A DNA stretch of 64,000 bases, taken from Pyrinomonadaceae bacterium. Its GTDB lineage: Bacteria > Acidobacteriota > Blastocatellia > Pyrinomonadales > Pyrinomonadaceae. Below are positions 32,481-42,000 of this stretch, piece after piece (within the stretch, counting starts at the first letter, position 1; each line of letters opens with the position of its first letter). A model generated the notes under the pieces. That model was not told the DNA's origin. It ran no database searches and saw only the letters and a program-made list of their open reading frames with translations. Both the position numbers and the translations under genes were made by a program. The stretch is taken from assembly GCA_014534425.1 (NCBI GenBank), contig JACVRN010000015.1, positions 1 through 64,000 on the forward strand, in the 5' to 3' direction.

Positions 32481-35153
32481 TTATTTGCTAGCCCCTTCAA
32501 TCGATTGTGCGCCCGGATTACCTGTTCGCCGCATGAGTTCATCGAAGCGCGGGTCAGAGCGCAAGGGGTCTAGCTGCGGGTCTGTGGGGAGCCAGCAAGT
32601 CCACGCGTCACCTATGTTGACGGCCTCTTCAATAAGCGCGAGCGCACGCTCATGCTCATTCAGGCAACAGTAGACAAGGGCCAGGCAGTAGGGCGAGACA
32701 TAGCGCGTGCGTGACATTTCATCAAGCCGCTTGAGGGTGTCGCGCGCTTCATCGACAAGGCCCGCGCAGGCATGGGCGGCTGCGAGGCCGGTCAGATAAA
32801 GCTGCCCGTCGCCCGCCAACTCGACCGCCTTTTTCGCCTGAGCGATGGCCTCTTCATGCAGCCCCACGCACCTCAAGGCCCAGCTACAGACGATGCGACC
32901 GTAACCGAAGTGCGGCTCTGATTCTATTACCTTGCGATAGATGGCAAGGGCTTCGTCAAGTCTGCGCGAGTGGTAATAGCCCCACGCCAGAGACATGTAG
33001 GTGAGCGGCGAGACAGGGTCAAGCGCGAGCGCGCGATGAACTTCCCTGAAGGCTTCGTCAAAGCGCGCCTCCTGCATGAGCGTAAAGGCGTACCAGTTGT
33101 GGGCCGTGGCGCTGTTGTTATTAAGCTCTATGGCGCGCAGGTGATACTCTTCGGCGGCAATCCAATCGAAGTCGTGACAGACGGTAGCAAACGCCAGCGC
33201 CGCGTATCCTTCCGACAGCTTGTCGTCGAGCGCAACGGCCCGCTCGGCAGCCTCCTTCGCCGCCGCAGAGCTTTCTGCAAAGGGCATGATGCCGTAGATG
33301 CCCAGGAAGATGTAGTAGTCAGCGATGCCTGCGTAGGCGAGCGCGTAATCGGGGTCGTGCGCTATGGCTCGGTAGTAATCCTGAAGCGATTTGGCAAAGC
33401 CTTCTTCGGTCAAACTATGAAAGTGATAGCGCCCGCGAAGATAGGCTTCAAAGGCTTGCGCGTTGTTCGTGCCGCGCTTGGCGAGTTGCTGCTGCTCTTC
33501 GCCCGTGAGGCGCGGAATAAGCGCAACGGCCACCTGCTCTGAGATTAAATCTTCAAGCAGGAGCACGTCCGTCAGCTTCTCGTCGAACTTTCCGGCCCAA
33601 CGCGCCGCCTCGTCGCGCACGCTCAGAAGCTGAACGGTGACGCGAAGTGTGTCGCCCACGCGACGAAGATTCCCGTCAACGACGTAATCAACGCCCAGGC
33701 GACGACCCGCCTGAAAGGGGCCGCCCTCCTTGCTGTACTGCAACACGCTGCTGGTCGGCCTGACCACCAGGCGGCGCACGTTCGAGAGGCGTGTGATGAG
33801 CGCGTCCGCCAGCCCCACGCTCAGATACTCGTCTCCCGTATCGTCGTCGTCACGACGAACGCTCATCAGCTTAAAAGGCAGAACCGCGACCGAAAGCTCG
33901 CTGGTCTTTGCGCCCGTAGTCGCGCTCTCGCTTTTTGTGTACGGCGGAAGGTAAGCGGGCGCAACCACGGGCAGCCCTTCCAGGTAACGCACGATGTCGT
34001 CGCGCAACTCGCCCGCAGAAGCATAGCGGTCTTCAGGCGCTTTCCTCAGAGCCTTGAGAGTGATGCGGTCAAGGCTGCCCGCCAGTTGACGGCTCAGGCT
34101 TTCAGGCGTCTCGCAGCGCAACTCGCACAGGTGTCCTATCGTCGCGGCATCCTGACTGACGTACGCAACCGTCATCAGATTGTTTGAGCGCGTCACGGCC
34201 ACGCTAGGCTGCTCAGGCTCCTCTTCGCTGATGACCCTAGCCATCTCGTGAAGCTGTCGGCTGCGAAAGTTGTAGGGGCGATGCCCCGTCAACAGTTCAT
34301 AAAGCAGCACGCCTAAAGAATAAACGTCGCTCAGGAAAGTGACGGGCGCGCCTTGCACCTGTTCCGGGCTTGCGTAATCAACCGTCATCAAGCGCATTGA
34401 AGTAGCAGTCTGCGGTGCAGTGTCGGAAGCCAACTCGGAATCCAACAGCTTCGCTATCCCGAAGTCAAAAAGCTTCGGCACGCCGTCTTCTGTCACAAGG
34501 ATGTTCGAAGGCTTGATGTCTCTGTGTATGACCTTCTTGCGATGCGCGTAGTCCACGGCCTCGCAGACCTGACAGAAGAGACGCAGGCGCTCTTGCAGAT
34601 TAAGGCGACGTGAATCGCAGTAAGCATAGATGGGCTGGCCTTCTATGTACTCCATGACAAAGTAGGGTTGGCCTGAAGGGGTCGCTCCGCCGTCCAGGAG
34701 CCGCGCAATGTTGGGATGATCCAGAGCCGCGAGGATTCTTCTTTCGTGACGAAAGCGGCGCAGGACAAAGTCTGTGTCCATGCCGCGTTTGATGACCTTG
34801 ATGGCGACGCGTCTCTGGAACGTGTTGTCGGCGCGCTCGGCCAGATAGACCGCGCCCATGCCGCCGCGCCCTATCTCGCGCTCTATCTTGTACGCGCCAA
34901 GGTGCTGGCCTATGAGCGAGTCGCCTTCGCCGTCCAGAAGATTAGCCAGTTCGTGAAGGCCGCTTCGTTCGTACAGTGGGTCGTCCAGAAAGTCTCCGGC
35001 CTCTTCGTGCTGTGTGAGAAGCCGCTCGACCTCGCGGCGCAGCGAGTCATCACCGGCACAGGCCTTCGTGACATACTGCTCGCGTTCCGAGGGCGCGAGG
35101 TCAAGCGCCGTCTGGAAAATCTCTTCAATGTCTCGCCAACGTTCGGATGACAT
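32481..35153 (-). CDS. Ser/Thr protein kinase with TolB-like and TPR domains
   Basis: An 890-residue kinase with every Hanks motif: GRGGMGAVYLAER glycine loop, VAIKVIKRG, catalytic HRDIKPSNILV, DFGIAKLLD and SPEQVQG. An N-terminal helical segment of about 80 residues (RWRDIEEIFQTALDLAP) is typical of the Acidobacteriota form. After about 400 comes a FlgO/TolB_N-like domain (AVLPFKLM, GVDYVVDGNLRR), then TPRs to the end. It lies downstream of the ECF gene, same strand, with a 90-base spacer that contains a palindrome. ECF factors of this type pair with such kinases, suggesting that phosphorylation controls the sigma factor. No membrane segment is obvious between kinase and TolB parts. Confidence 0.92.
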   Translation of the reverse strand: MSSERWRDIEEIFQTALDLAPSEREQYVTKACAGDDSLRREVERLLTQHEEAGDFLDDPLYERSGLHELANLLDGEGDSLIGQHLGAYKIEREIGRGGMGAVYLAERADNTFQRRVAIKVIKRGMDTDFVLRRFRHERRILAALDHPNIARLLDGGATPSGQPYFVMEYIEGQPIYAYCDSRRLNLQERLRLFCQVCEAVDYAHRKKVIHRDIKPSNILVTEDGVPKLFDFGIAKLLDSELASDTAPQTATSMRLMTVDYASPEQVQGAPVTFLSDVYSLGVLLYELLTGHRPYNFRSRQLHEMARVISEEEPEQPSVAVTRSNNLMTVAYVSQDAATIGHLCELRCETPESLSRQLAGSLDRITLKALRKAPEDRYASAGELRDDIVRYLEGLPVVAPAYLPPYTKSESATTGAKTSELSVAVLPFKLMSVRRDDDDTGDEYLSVGLADALITRLSNVRRLVVRPTSSVLQYSKEGGPFQAGRRLGVDYVVDGNLRRVGDTLRVTVQLLSVRDEAARWAGKFDEKLTDVLLLEDLISEQVAVALIPRLTGEEQQQLAKRGTNNAQAFEAYLRGRYHFHSLTEEGFAKSLQDYYRAIAHDPDYALAYAGIADYYIFLGIYGIMPFAESSAAAKEAAERAVALDDKLSEGYAALAFATVCHDFDWIAAEEYHLRAIELNNNSATAHNWYAFTLMQEARFDEAFREVHRALALDPVSPLTYMSLAWGYYHSRRLDEALAIYRKVIESEPHFGYGRIVCSWALRCVGLHEEAIAQAKKAVELAGDGQLYLTGLAAAHACAGLVDEARDTLKRLDEMSRTRYVSPYCLALVYCCLNEHERALALIEEAVNIGDAWTCWLPTDPQLDPLRSDPRFDELMRRTGNPGAQSIEGASK

Positions 35154-35187
35154 AAAAAGCCGGGGATGAAAACAAGGGATGAAGAAA

Positions 35188-35250
35188 AGATTGATTCATT
35201 GGTTCATCGGTTCATTGATTCAATGAAGAAATGAAGAAATGAATCAATCT
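35188..35250. repeat. palindromic repeat of TTCATTGATTCAATGAA type
   Basis: Outer arms 35188-35200 and 35238-35250 are exact 13-base complements, with an inner palindrome at 35211-35227. The inner sequence, including GGTTCATCGGTTCATTG, is shared with the loop of the repeat at 59112, so it belongs to the same wider family but lacks the ACAGGAT arms. The right arm runs into the last codons of the ECF gene. Confidence 0.7.
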
Positions 35251-35813
35251 CCTTTCATCCTTCCGTAGAGCCAGGCGCGGGCCATGCGCCAGTGCCGCTT
35301 GACGGTGACAGCCGCTACGCCCAGCACTTCAGCCGTCTCTTCGGCTGACAGGCCGCCGAAGTAACGCAACTCGACTATGCGCGCCTTCTGCTCGTCAATC
35401 TCGGCCAGATCCGTCAGAGCTTCGTCCAGGGCTATCAACTCGCTGCTGCGTTCGACCGCTTTGTCAATGTTATCTTCAAGTGAGAGCTTCTGAAAATCCG
35501 CGCCGCGCTTGCCTGCGTTGTGCGCTCGCGCGTGGTCTACCAGTATGCGCCGCATCATCTGAGCCGAGACGCCGAAGAAGTGCGCGCGGTTCTGCCAGTT
35601 GGCGCGCGTCTGGTCAATCATACGCAGGTAAGCTTCGTGAACCAGGGCCGTAGGCTGTAGCGTGTGGTCGGGCCGCTCACGCCGCAGGTAATTGGCCGCA
35701 AGGCTTCGCAGTTCATCGTAGATGAGCGGCAGTAGCGCGTCAACTGCGGCGCGATTGCCGTTCGACAACTCCAGCAGCAGTTGCGTAATCTCTTTTGAAC
35801 CAGCCTCGGCCAC
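35244..35813 (-). CDS. ECF-type sigma factor (TIGR02999-like)
   Basis: A 189-residue sigma factor of the ECF group found beside Ser/Thr kinases in Acidobacteriota and Planctomycetota. Region 2 includes YDELRSLAANYLRRERPDHT, then LQPTALVHEAYLRM; region 4 includes ELRYFGGLSAEETAEVLGV and VKRHWRMARAWLY. No anti-sigma gene is next to it; the kinase follows instead. The start is GTG at 35813. Its 3' end overlaps the right arm of the palindrome at 35188-35250, which contributes the last Gly-Asp codons and stop. Confidence 0.93.
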   Translation of the reverse strand: MAEAGSKEITQLLLELSNGNRAAVDALLPLIYDELRSLAANYLRRERPDHTLQPTALVHEAYLRMIDQTRANWQNRAHFFGVSAQMMRRILVDHARAHNAGKRGADFQKLSLEDNIDKAVERSSELIALDEALTDLAEIDEQKARIVELRYFGGLSAEETAEVLGVAAVTVKRHWRMARAWLYGRMKGD

Positions 35814-35927
35814 CTTCGAAAGCTTCCGTCTCTCAGAGTAAATTCGGCAACAGTATAAACAAAATCGGTTTGCCGGGAAATTCTTTGCCGCAAGAGTAGC
35901 GGTTCAGTTTGAATCTTCTTTCTAAAT

Positions 35928-35973
35928 ACAGATGTTCCCGAGCCGAGCAGGAGCAGGGATCGGGAACATCTGT
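35928..35973. repeat. 14-base inverted repeat between two minus-strand operons
   Basis: ACAGATGTTCCCGA (35928-35941) and its exact complement (35960-35973) enclose an 18-base loop. It stands 48 bases after the stop of the Tat-propeller gene and 115 bases before the ECF start, so it separates the two operons. No clear U-run follows on the minus strand. A terminator or a regulator site for the ECF gene are both possible. Confidence 0.65.
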
Positions 35974-36020
35974 GCGTTTAAGTTTTAATGAAGAACGAGG
36001 TCTTTACAGTCAGGCCATTC

Positions 36021-37067
36021 TTACATGCAGTTGCAGGTGCAGACTTCGCCGGGGCCTGGGCGGGTGCCGCAGGGAACCGTTCGGGTGCTGCTGCTTCCTC
36101 TGGAGCGTACCCTGTAGCCGCCCCCGCCTCTGCTACTGCTGCTGCTGCCGTAGCTGCGGCTTCTTCTGCGGCGGCGACGCCTGCGGCGTGTCTGAGCCAG
36201 ATTGAGGAAGAGAAGCTTTCCGTTGCTGAAGCCTGCGGTCAATAGCTGGCCGTCGGGCGACAGCGCCACGGCCTGAAGCGTGGCCTTTGATATTTCGCCA
36301 GTGGATTTGGCTTCGTTCTCCTTAATCATGTCGGACAATTCATCGGCAGCTATGCTGTCAACTGAGCCGTTGTTCCAGACGGTGATGGCTCCCTCGCTTG
36401 AGACTGCGGCGAGGGTCTTCCCGTTCGAGGTCATAGCCAGAAGCTCAACGTCACCGGCCTCAAGCTTTCTCTCGGCGAGCGTCCTGTCCTCTGACAGCGA
36501 CCACATGTAAATATCTTTCCCTGCGGCGCAGGCCAGATTACTGCCGTCGGGCGTGACGGTGATAGCGCTCACGGGTCGGCTCCCAAGCTTGCTTCGCAAT
36601 CCGGCAGGCAGGCTTCCTTCGCTGAGCGCGAGCATCATGAAATGGTCGGCATTGGACTTTTGCCCGTGGCCGCCTTCCTTGAAGGCGTGGGCGTTGTTCA
36701 GGCTCTTGTCCACGCTCCTGGTGCTCAGGAGTTCTGCGTCGGGCAGAGACCAGAGCGAGATTGTGTCGGAGTCAGAGATGGAGACAAGGTTCTTGCCGTC
36801 GGGCGTGATGCCCAGAGACATGACGCCCTCTCCGGCTGTCTTGAGCGAGGCGTTGATGGATTTCAGAAACGGCATAGCGGAAGTCCGCTCGTAACCAATA
36901 GAGACGAACAGAGCCGCAGCAGCCGCGCTGATGCCCGCCCCTAAAAAGCCACGGCGGTTAAAGTGCGCGTCCTGTTGTGTGTCGTTCACCGAAACTATTT
37001 CCGGCGACTCACCCGCATCTCTTTCAGAGACGCGACTGAGCTTGAATTGCGGTTTCTCTGAGTTCAT
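36021..37067 (-). CDS. Tat-signal WD40-like protein with Arg9/Ser/Gly/Cys tail (candidate rSAM substrate)
   Basis: A 348-residue protein, ATG at 37067 with AAGGAGA upstream. A twin-arginine signal, NRRGFLGAG at 37-45 followed by an alanine-rich hydrophobic run, directs it across the membrane folded. Residues about 75-290 contain WD40/beta-propeller strands (SLGITPDGKNLVSIS, AITVTPDGSNLACAAG, AVALSPDGQLLTAGF). From about 293 the sequence changes to nine arginines, then SRSYG, five serines, RGGGGYRVRSRG, and a terminus with four cysteines in PCG and VCTCNCM. The tail is unlike the propeller and resembles peptide cores of radical-SAM-modified products. The radical SAM gene ends 41 bases upstream. 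Substrate status is inference. Confidence 0.8.
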   Translation of the reverse strand: MNSEKPQFKLSRVSERDAGESPEIVSVNDTQQDAHFNRRGFLGAGISAAAAALFVSIGYERTSAMPFLKSINASLKTAGEGVMSLGITPDGKNLVSISDSDTISLWSLPDAELLSTRSVDKSLNNAHAFKEGGHGQKSNADHFMMLALSEGSLPAGLRSKLGSRPVSAITVTPDGSNLACAAGKDIYMWSLSEDRTLAERKLEAGDVELLAMTSNGKTLAAVSSEGAITVWNNGSVDSIAADELSDMIKENEAKSTGEISKATLQAVALSPDGQLLTAGFSNGKLLFLNLAQTRRRRRRRRRSRSYGSSSSSRGGGGYRVRSRGSSSTRTVPCGTRPGPGEVCTCNCM

Positions 37068-37108
37068 AGCAGGCTCTCCTTAGACTGGTTCTTGGGGCTA
37101 ATGAAATT

Positions 37109-38479
37109 TCACGGGGCAGACCAGAAGACGCCCCCGGACTCGCTGATTTTGGCGAGTATTTGGTCTTTGGTTAATTCACGTATGATGTGGCAACGGTCGG
37201 AGCCAGCAAACTCTCCAGGCCCGTTGACCGTCAGCGATTTGTGATAACAATCGCCCGCGCATGTCCACTTGGCAAAGCAGCCCTGACAATATTCACGGTG
37301 CTGGACGGCTTGATTCCGCAGATTATTCAGGACGGGCAGGTTGAATCTATACCCCCTGGTTTGAGAGTCGGGCTGACCGTAAAAGAAGGTCTTGGCCCAG
37401 GTGTTGTCTTCCGAGAACACTTCGTAGCAGGCCGAAACGTTTCCGTCCGGGCTGAGCGCAAAGCTGTCCTTGGTGATGCCGCAGAAATGGTTCGTCAAGG
37501 TTCCAAGGCGCGCTGCCGAGAAATAAAGTTCGTGGCCGTGGGCATGAGCGCGCTCCTGAGCGGCGCGGAAAGCCGTGATGAATTCCTCCGTGTCGGCAGA
37601 AGGCGCATGCTCCCAACGCCCAATCTGATACGCTGGCTCGGCCTGTATCTTCGAGGGATGAAAGTTCGAGCAGATGAACTCTATGGCTGCGGGCAACGAA
37701 GGTATCTGCTCCAGTGTCACCGTCACACGCAGGCCGTAACGAAATCCCGCCTCGTCGAATCTGCGTATGGTGTGCATGACCCGCTCGCTTGAGCTTTGGC
37801 CCAAAACGGTTGGACGGTTCCTGTCGTGCGCTTCCGGCAGTCCGTCGAAAGAGATGGTGGCACCGTTCAGGTTACTCGTAATCCAATCTATCTGCGCGTC
37901 CGTCAACACTCCGTTGCTGCCCGTGAAAGCCTGCACCTTCAGACCCAACTCCGCAGCCTTTTGTCGCGCGTAATCCAGCGATTCGGTCATGACGCGCCAG
38001 TTGACCGTAGGTTCTCCGCCGCCGTGATAGGTGATTGAGATAGAGTCCTCTTTTCGCTTCAAGGCGTTCGCTGCTATGAAGTCTATGCCGCGCTTGGCTA
38101 TCTCGACGTTCATGACTTTCGTGGGCGTGTCGCCAGCCGAAGCATAGCAGTAAGTGCAGCGAAGATTACAGGCCGTGGTCAAAAAGAGCGTGGCCGACGT
38201 TGGCTCAGGGTTGCCACTGAAAGATGTTATGGGCAGAGTTTCAGAGCCTGCGTCCAGAATCTTCAGTTGCCGCAGAAACTCCACAAGCGAATTGTCCGGG
38301 TCTGCGCTTTCATCAAACACGCCCTCTTGCAGGTCTGCCAGAAAGTTGACGACTCTGGAATTAGCCACAAAGGCTGCGCGACGCAAAGGGGCGTAAACGA
38401 TGTAACGGTCTGTCTCAAGCGGGATGACGAAAATCTCTGCGGAGACAACCGGTGTATCTTTGGAGTGTAGCATCGCCAT
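37109..38479 (-). CDS. radical SAM/SPASM peptide-modifying enzyme
   Basis: A 456-residue enzyme. The radical SAM cluster motif C-x3-C-x2-C is at 104-111 (TTACNLRCTYCYASAG), followed by YHGGGEPT and the rest of the barrel. A SPASM domain occupies about 350-440, with the cysteines of CQGCFAKWTCAGDC and a final cysteine near DRCHII binding auxiliary clusters. Residues about 15-80 (RYIVYAPLRRAAFVAN, then EFLRQLKILD) look like a small PqqD/RRE-like recognition domain. Enzymes of this architecture cross-link or epimerise peptides. Its only close partner is the downstream protein with the Arg/Cys tail. ATG at 38479 or 38473; no strong ribosome site before either. Confidence 0.9.
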   Translation of the reverse strand: MAMLHSKDTPVVSAEIFVIPLETDRYIVYAPLRRAAFVANSRVVNFLADLQEGVFDESADPDNSLVEFLRQLKILDAGSETLPITSFSGNPEPTSATLFLTTACNLRCTYCYASAGDTPTKVMNVEIAKRGIDFIAANALKRKEDSISITYHGGGEPTVNWRVMTESLDYARQKAAELGLKVQAFTGSNGVLTDAQIDWITSNLNGATISFDGLPEAHDRNRPTVLGQSSSERVMHTIRRFDEAGFRYGLRVTVTLEQIPSLPAAIEFICSNFHPSKIQAEPAYQIGRWEHAPSADTEEFITAFRAAQERAHAHGHELYFSAARLGTLTNHFCGITKDSFALSPDGNVSACYEVFSEDNTWAKTFFYGQPDSQTRGYRFNLPVLNNLRNQAVQHREYCQGCFAKWTCAGDCYHKSLTVNGPGEFAGSDRCHIIRELTKDQILAKISESGGVFWSAP

Positions 38480-38768
38480 AAAATTTACCCGTTGATCTGG
38501 TATCGAGTGGCCGGATGGAAATCGCGCGGCCCGATTGAAATGAACCGAGTTGAGAAACGGTAATACGGGTTAAGAGAGAAAGCCGGTTAATTAAATCTTC
38601 GGAAGTCGCCCGAAGCGAACTGGAACGGGTGCGGAATAAACGGAAAATAGTTGACTGACCAAACTCTTGTTTCCGTCGAACAGCGCAAAGAATATTCCTA
38701 AGAGTTATGCTAAGTCAATGCTTTTTCGTTACACCGAATGGAAAGAAAATTCTTCGTTTTAATTACTG
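38480..38768. other. non-coding divergent spacer, left part
   Basis: The spacer from 38480 to 39032 between the radical SAM gene (minus) and the FHA-ABC gene (plus) holds no gene that I can support. It is AT-richer than its surroundings, and must contain the promoters of both operons. Only one good hexamer pair was found, on the plus strand at 38769. Confidence 0.6.
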
Positions 38769-38797
38769 TTGACACCTTCAGAACGTCAAGCTACCAT
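38769..38797 (+). promoter_or_regulatory. candidate sigma-70-type promoter toward the FHA-ABC gene
   Basis: A perfect TTGACA at 38769-38774, a 17-base spacer and TACCAT at 38792-38797 (four of six -10 positions). It points to the FHA-ABC gene whose ATG is 235 bases further on, so a long leader would result. The -10 is only moderate. Confidence 0.4.
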
Positions 38798-39032
38798 ACG
38801 CGGCGTTAACTTTTGGCGTGCTGACCTTGAAATCTTTCTGCTGACGCTGCCGCGAGAGCCTTACTACCTGTTTAGCGGTCTTAAAATTCACGCCGATAAA
38901 TGTCCATGAATCAGCACCGTTGATGCCTTTCCATCAACCTTTTTCGCCATCAGCAGGAACGGTTAATCCGTCAGTCTCGCGCCATCCATAAGCTTCTCAA
39001 ACATAACTCTGCCAGAAAGCGAAGAGTGAGGC

Positions 39033-42000
39033 ATGAAAATCTTTCTTGCTGAAGAGCGCGACGGAAAGGCGCATGGCGAGCACGGCTTCGAGCGTTCAGT
39101 CATCAAGGTCGGGCGCGACAAGAAGGACTGTCAGATTATTTTCGATGATGCCAAGTGGCCTATGGTCTCGCGCCGCCACGCGGAGATACGCCTGGAGAAG
39201 GGGCGCTACCTGCTCGTCGACAACAACTCTACGCAGGGCACATACGTCGACGGAAAAATCATCAAGCAGCCCGTGGAGCTAAAGGCAGGGGCGCGCATAC
39301 AGTTCGGCCCGAACGGCCCCAAACTCTGTGTCGTCAGAATAGAACAGCCCGTAGTCTCCACCGCGCCGTCACCGCCCCAGCCTCAACAGCCGCAGCCACA
39401 GCCGCCCGCAGCTAAAGCGCAGCCGCAACCGAAACCGCAGCCACAACAACCTGCTGTAGCGCAGCAACCGCCGAAAGTTGCTCCACAGCCTCCCGCGCCT
39501 CAACAGCCGCCGCAACAGCAACGACCGCAGCAACCTCAGCCACAAGCACCGCAGCCGCAGGCGCAGGTGCCGCAGCCGGTGCAGCCGCAGCCTGCGCCGA
39601 AAGCCCCGGCTCAAAAAACGCCCGCTCCGAAAACGCCCGCGCAGGTTTCTCAGCTTCCGTCCATCGAATGGATTAACGATGTGACGGGACAGCTACAGCG
39701 CTTTCAAATCAGCACAGACCTGACGCGCATAGGCCGAGACCTCAACATGGATGTCAGGTTCGAGGGCAGCGCGGCGGTCGTCTCAAGGCAGCATGCCGAG
39801 ATTAAGCGCAACAACGGCCAGTTCGTGCTCATAGATAAGGGAAGCTTCAACGGCACCTATCACAACAGCAAGCGCATCACTGCGGAGACGCCCTTGCGCG
39901 ACGGCGACCGCATACAGCTTGGCATAGGCGGCCCCATCTGTCTCTTCAGAGACCCCGCGCACCCTGCAACGCATCCCGCGCCGACTCCTGCTCCTGCACA
40001 GCAAGCCGCCGCGCCTCCTGCGGGACAGCAGCAGCCTACAATCCTTGCGCCGACCTCTTCGCCCGCGATACAGCAGCCCGCGAGCGGAGGCGTGCACCTA
40101 GACCTCATAGACGAAGAGAGCTTCGACAGAAAGCCACAGATACAGGTGGGCCGCGCTCCCGGCAATGACATACAGCTCGAAGGGCTTCAAATCTCCAACC
40201 GCCACGCGCGCATCTCGCGCGAAAGCCTGGGCGTCTTCATAGAAGATTTAGGCTCTACCAACGGCGTCTATGTCAACGGCACGCGCATCACTACAAAGGT
40301 GCAGCTAAACCCTGACGCGGTGGTACAGATTGGCCCCTTTCTCTTCCAGATAGATTCGCAGCGCGTGGCCGTCTACGACACGCGCGCCAAAACTAGAATA
40401 GACGTGAAAGGCGTCACCAAGGTTGTGCGTAATCGTTCGGGCGCAGGCACCATCAAGCTGCTGGACGATATAGACCTCGTCATACAGCCTAACGAGTTCG
40501 TAGGCTTGCTCGGCCCTTCGGGCGCTGGCAAATCCACTCTCATGGACGCCTTGAATGGCATGCGCCCCGCGACCTCCGGCAACGTGCTGGTCAATAACCT
40601 AGACCTCTATCAGCACTTCGACTCGCATAAGCAATCCATAGGCTACGTGCCGCAGGACGACATCATTCACAGAGAATTGACCGTCTACCGCACCCTTTAT
40701 TACGTGGCCTATCTCAGACTGTCGCGCGACGTGACCGAGCCTGAGATTGATATGCTCGTCGGCCAGGTCATGGATGTCACAGGGTTATCAGAAAGAAGAG
40801 ACGTGCCCGTCGGGCAACTCTCAGGCGGTCAAAGAAAGAGAGTCTCCATCGCCGTAGAGTTGATAACAAAGCCATCGGTTATCTTCCTCGACGAGCCGAC
40901 TTCTGGATTAGACCCGGCGACGGAAGAGAAGATAATGAAGCTCTTCCGGCAGATAGCTGAAAGCGGGAGAACGGTAATCCTGACGACTCACGCGATGGAG
41001 AACGTCAGGCTCTTTGACAAAATCGTGGTTCTGATGAGGGGGAAGTTAGTCTGGTACGGTGCGCCGCACGAAGCCCTGCAACACGTCAAGGCTAGCAGCT
41101 TCAAAGACCTCTACGACAAGCTTGAGGCTCAAATCGCGGACGAGATAAATAGGCTTCCGCCGCTCCCCGCGAACGCCGCGCCTCAACAGCTACAGGCTCG
41201 CAAACAAGAGAAGGAGCAGATTGCCGAAAAGGTAGCCGAAGGCTGGAAGGCTCGTTTTAAGCAGACGGAGCAGTACAAGCGTTTAATACAGCAACCACTG
41301 GCGCAGGTGACTACGCAGTCGGCAAGCGCAGTAGTCACAGCGCCGCGCCGTCACACCGTCACCGACCGCATCTGGCAATGGAAGACTCTAGCCCAGCGTT
41401 ACTACGAAGTGCTGAGCCGAGACAAGCTGAACCTGCTGATTCTCTTCGGGCAGGCTCCCATTATAGCTATCCTGACCGCATTGGTGGTCGGCGCGAAAAG
41501 CCCGCGCGACTTTCCATACTTTATGCTCGCGCTCGTGGCTATCTGGTTCGGCACCTCAATCGCCGCACGTGAAATCATACGCGAGCGCGCCATCTACAAC
41601 CGCGAAAGGATGGTCAACCTCGGCATACTCCCCTACATAGGCTCAAAGCTTCTGGTGCTCTCTGTCATAGTCGGCGTGCAATGCGTGTTGCTCTTCCTCA
41701 TGCTCAAGCTCTTCGGCCTGGTAGGGTGGATGAAGATGCCGGGAGAGTTTTACGGGCTGCCCCAGCTTGCGTTGATGATACTGACGGGAATGGTGGGCAT
41801 CGCTATCGGGCTGTTCATCTCCGCGCTGGTGAAAACAAGTGAGATGGCTACGAGCCTAGTGCCTCTGATTCTGATTCCGCAGATTCTCTTCTCTGGACTG
41901 GTCGGCGTGCCCAAGGGAGTCTCGAAGTATGTAGGCGTATTGATGCCCGCGACCTGGTCTTTCGACGGGATGAAGAGGCTCTCTGCCCTGGATGTGCTGC

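Noticed and set aside
36121-36200. Trinucleotide-rich DNA (GCT/GCC/CTG) as a simple-sequence repeat or misassembly
   Set aside because: Codons for the Arg and Ser runs are mixed (CGC, CGT, AGG, AGA; AGC, AGT), so this is coding low complexity and not a perfect microsatellite.
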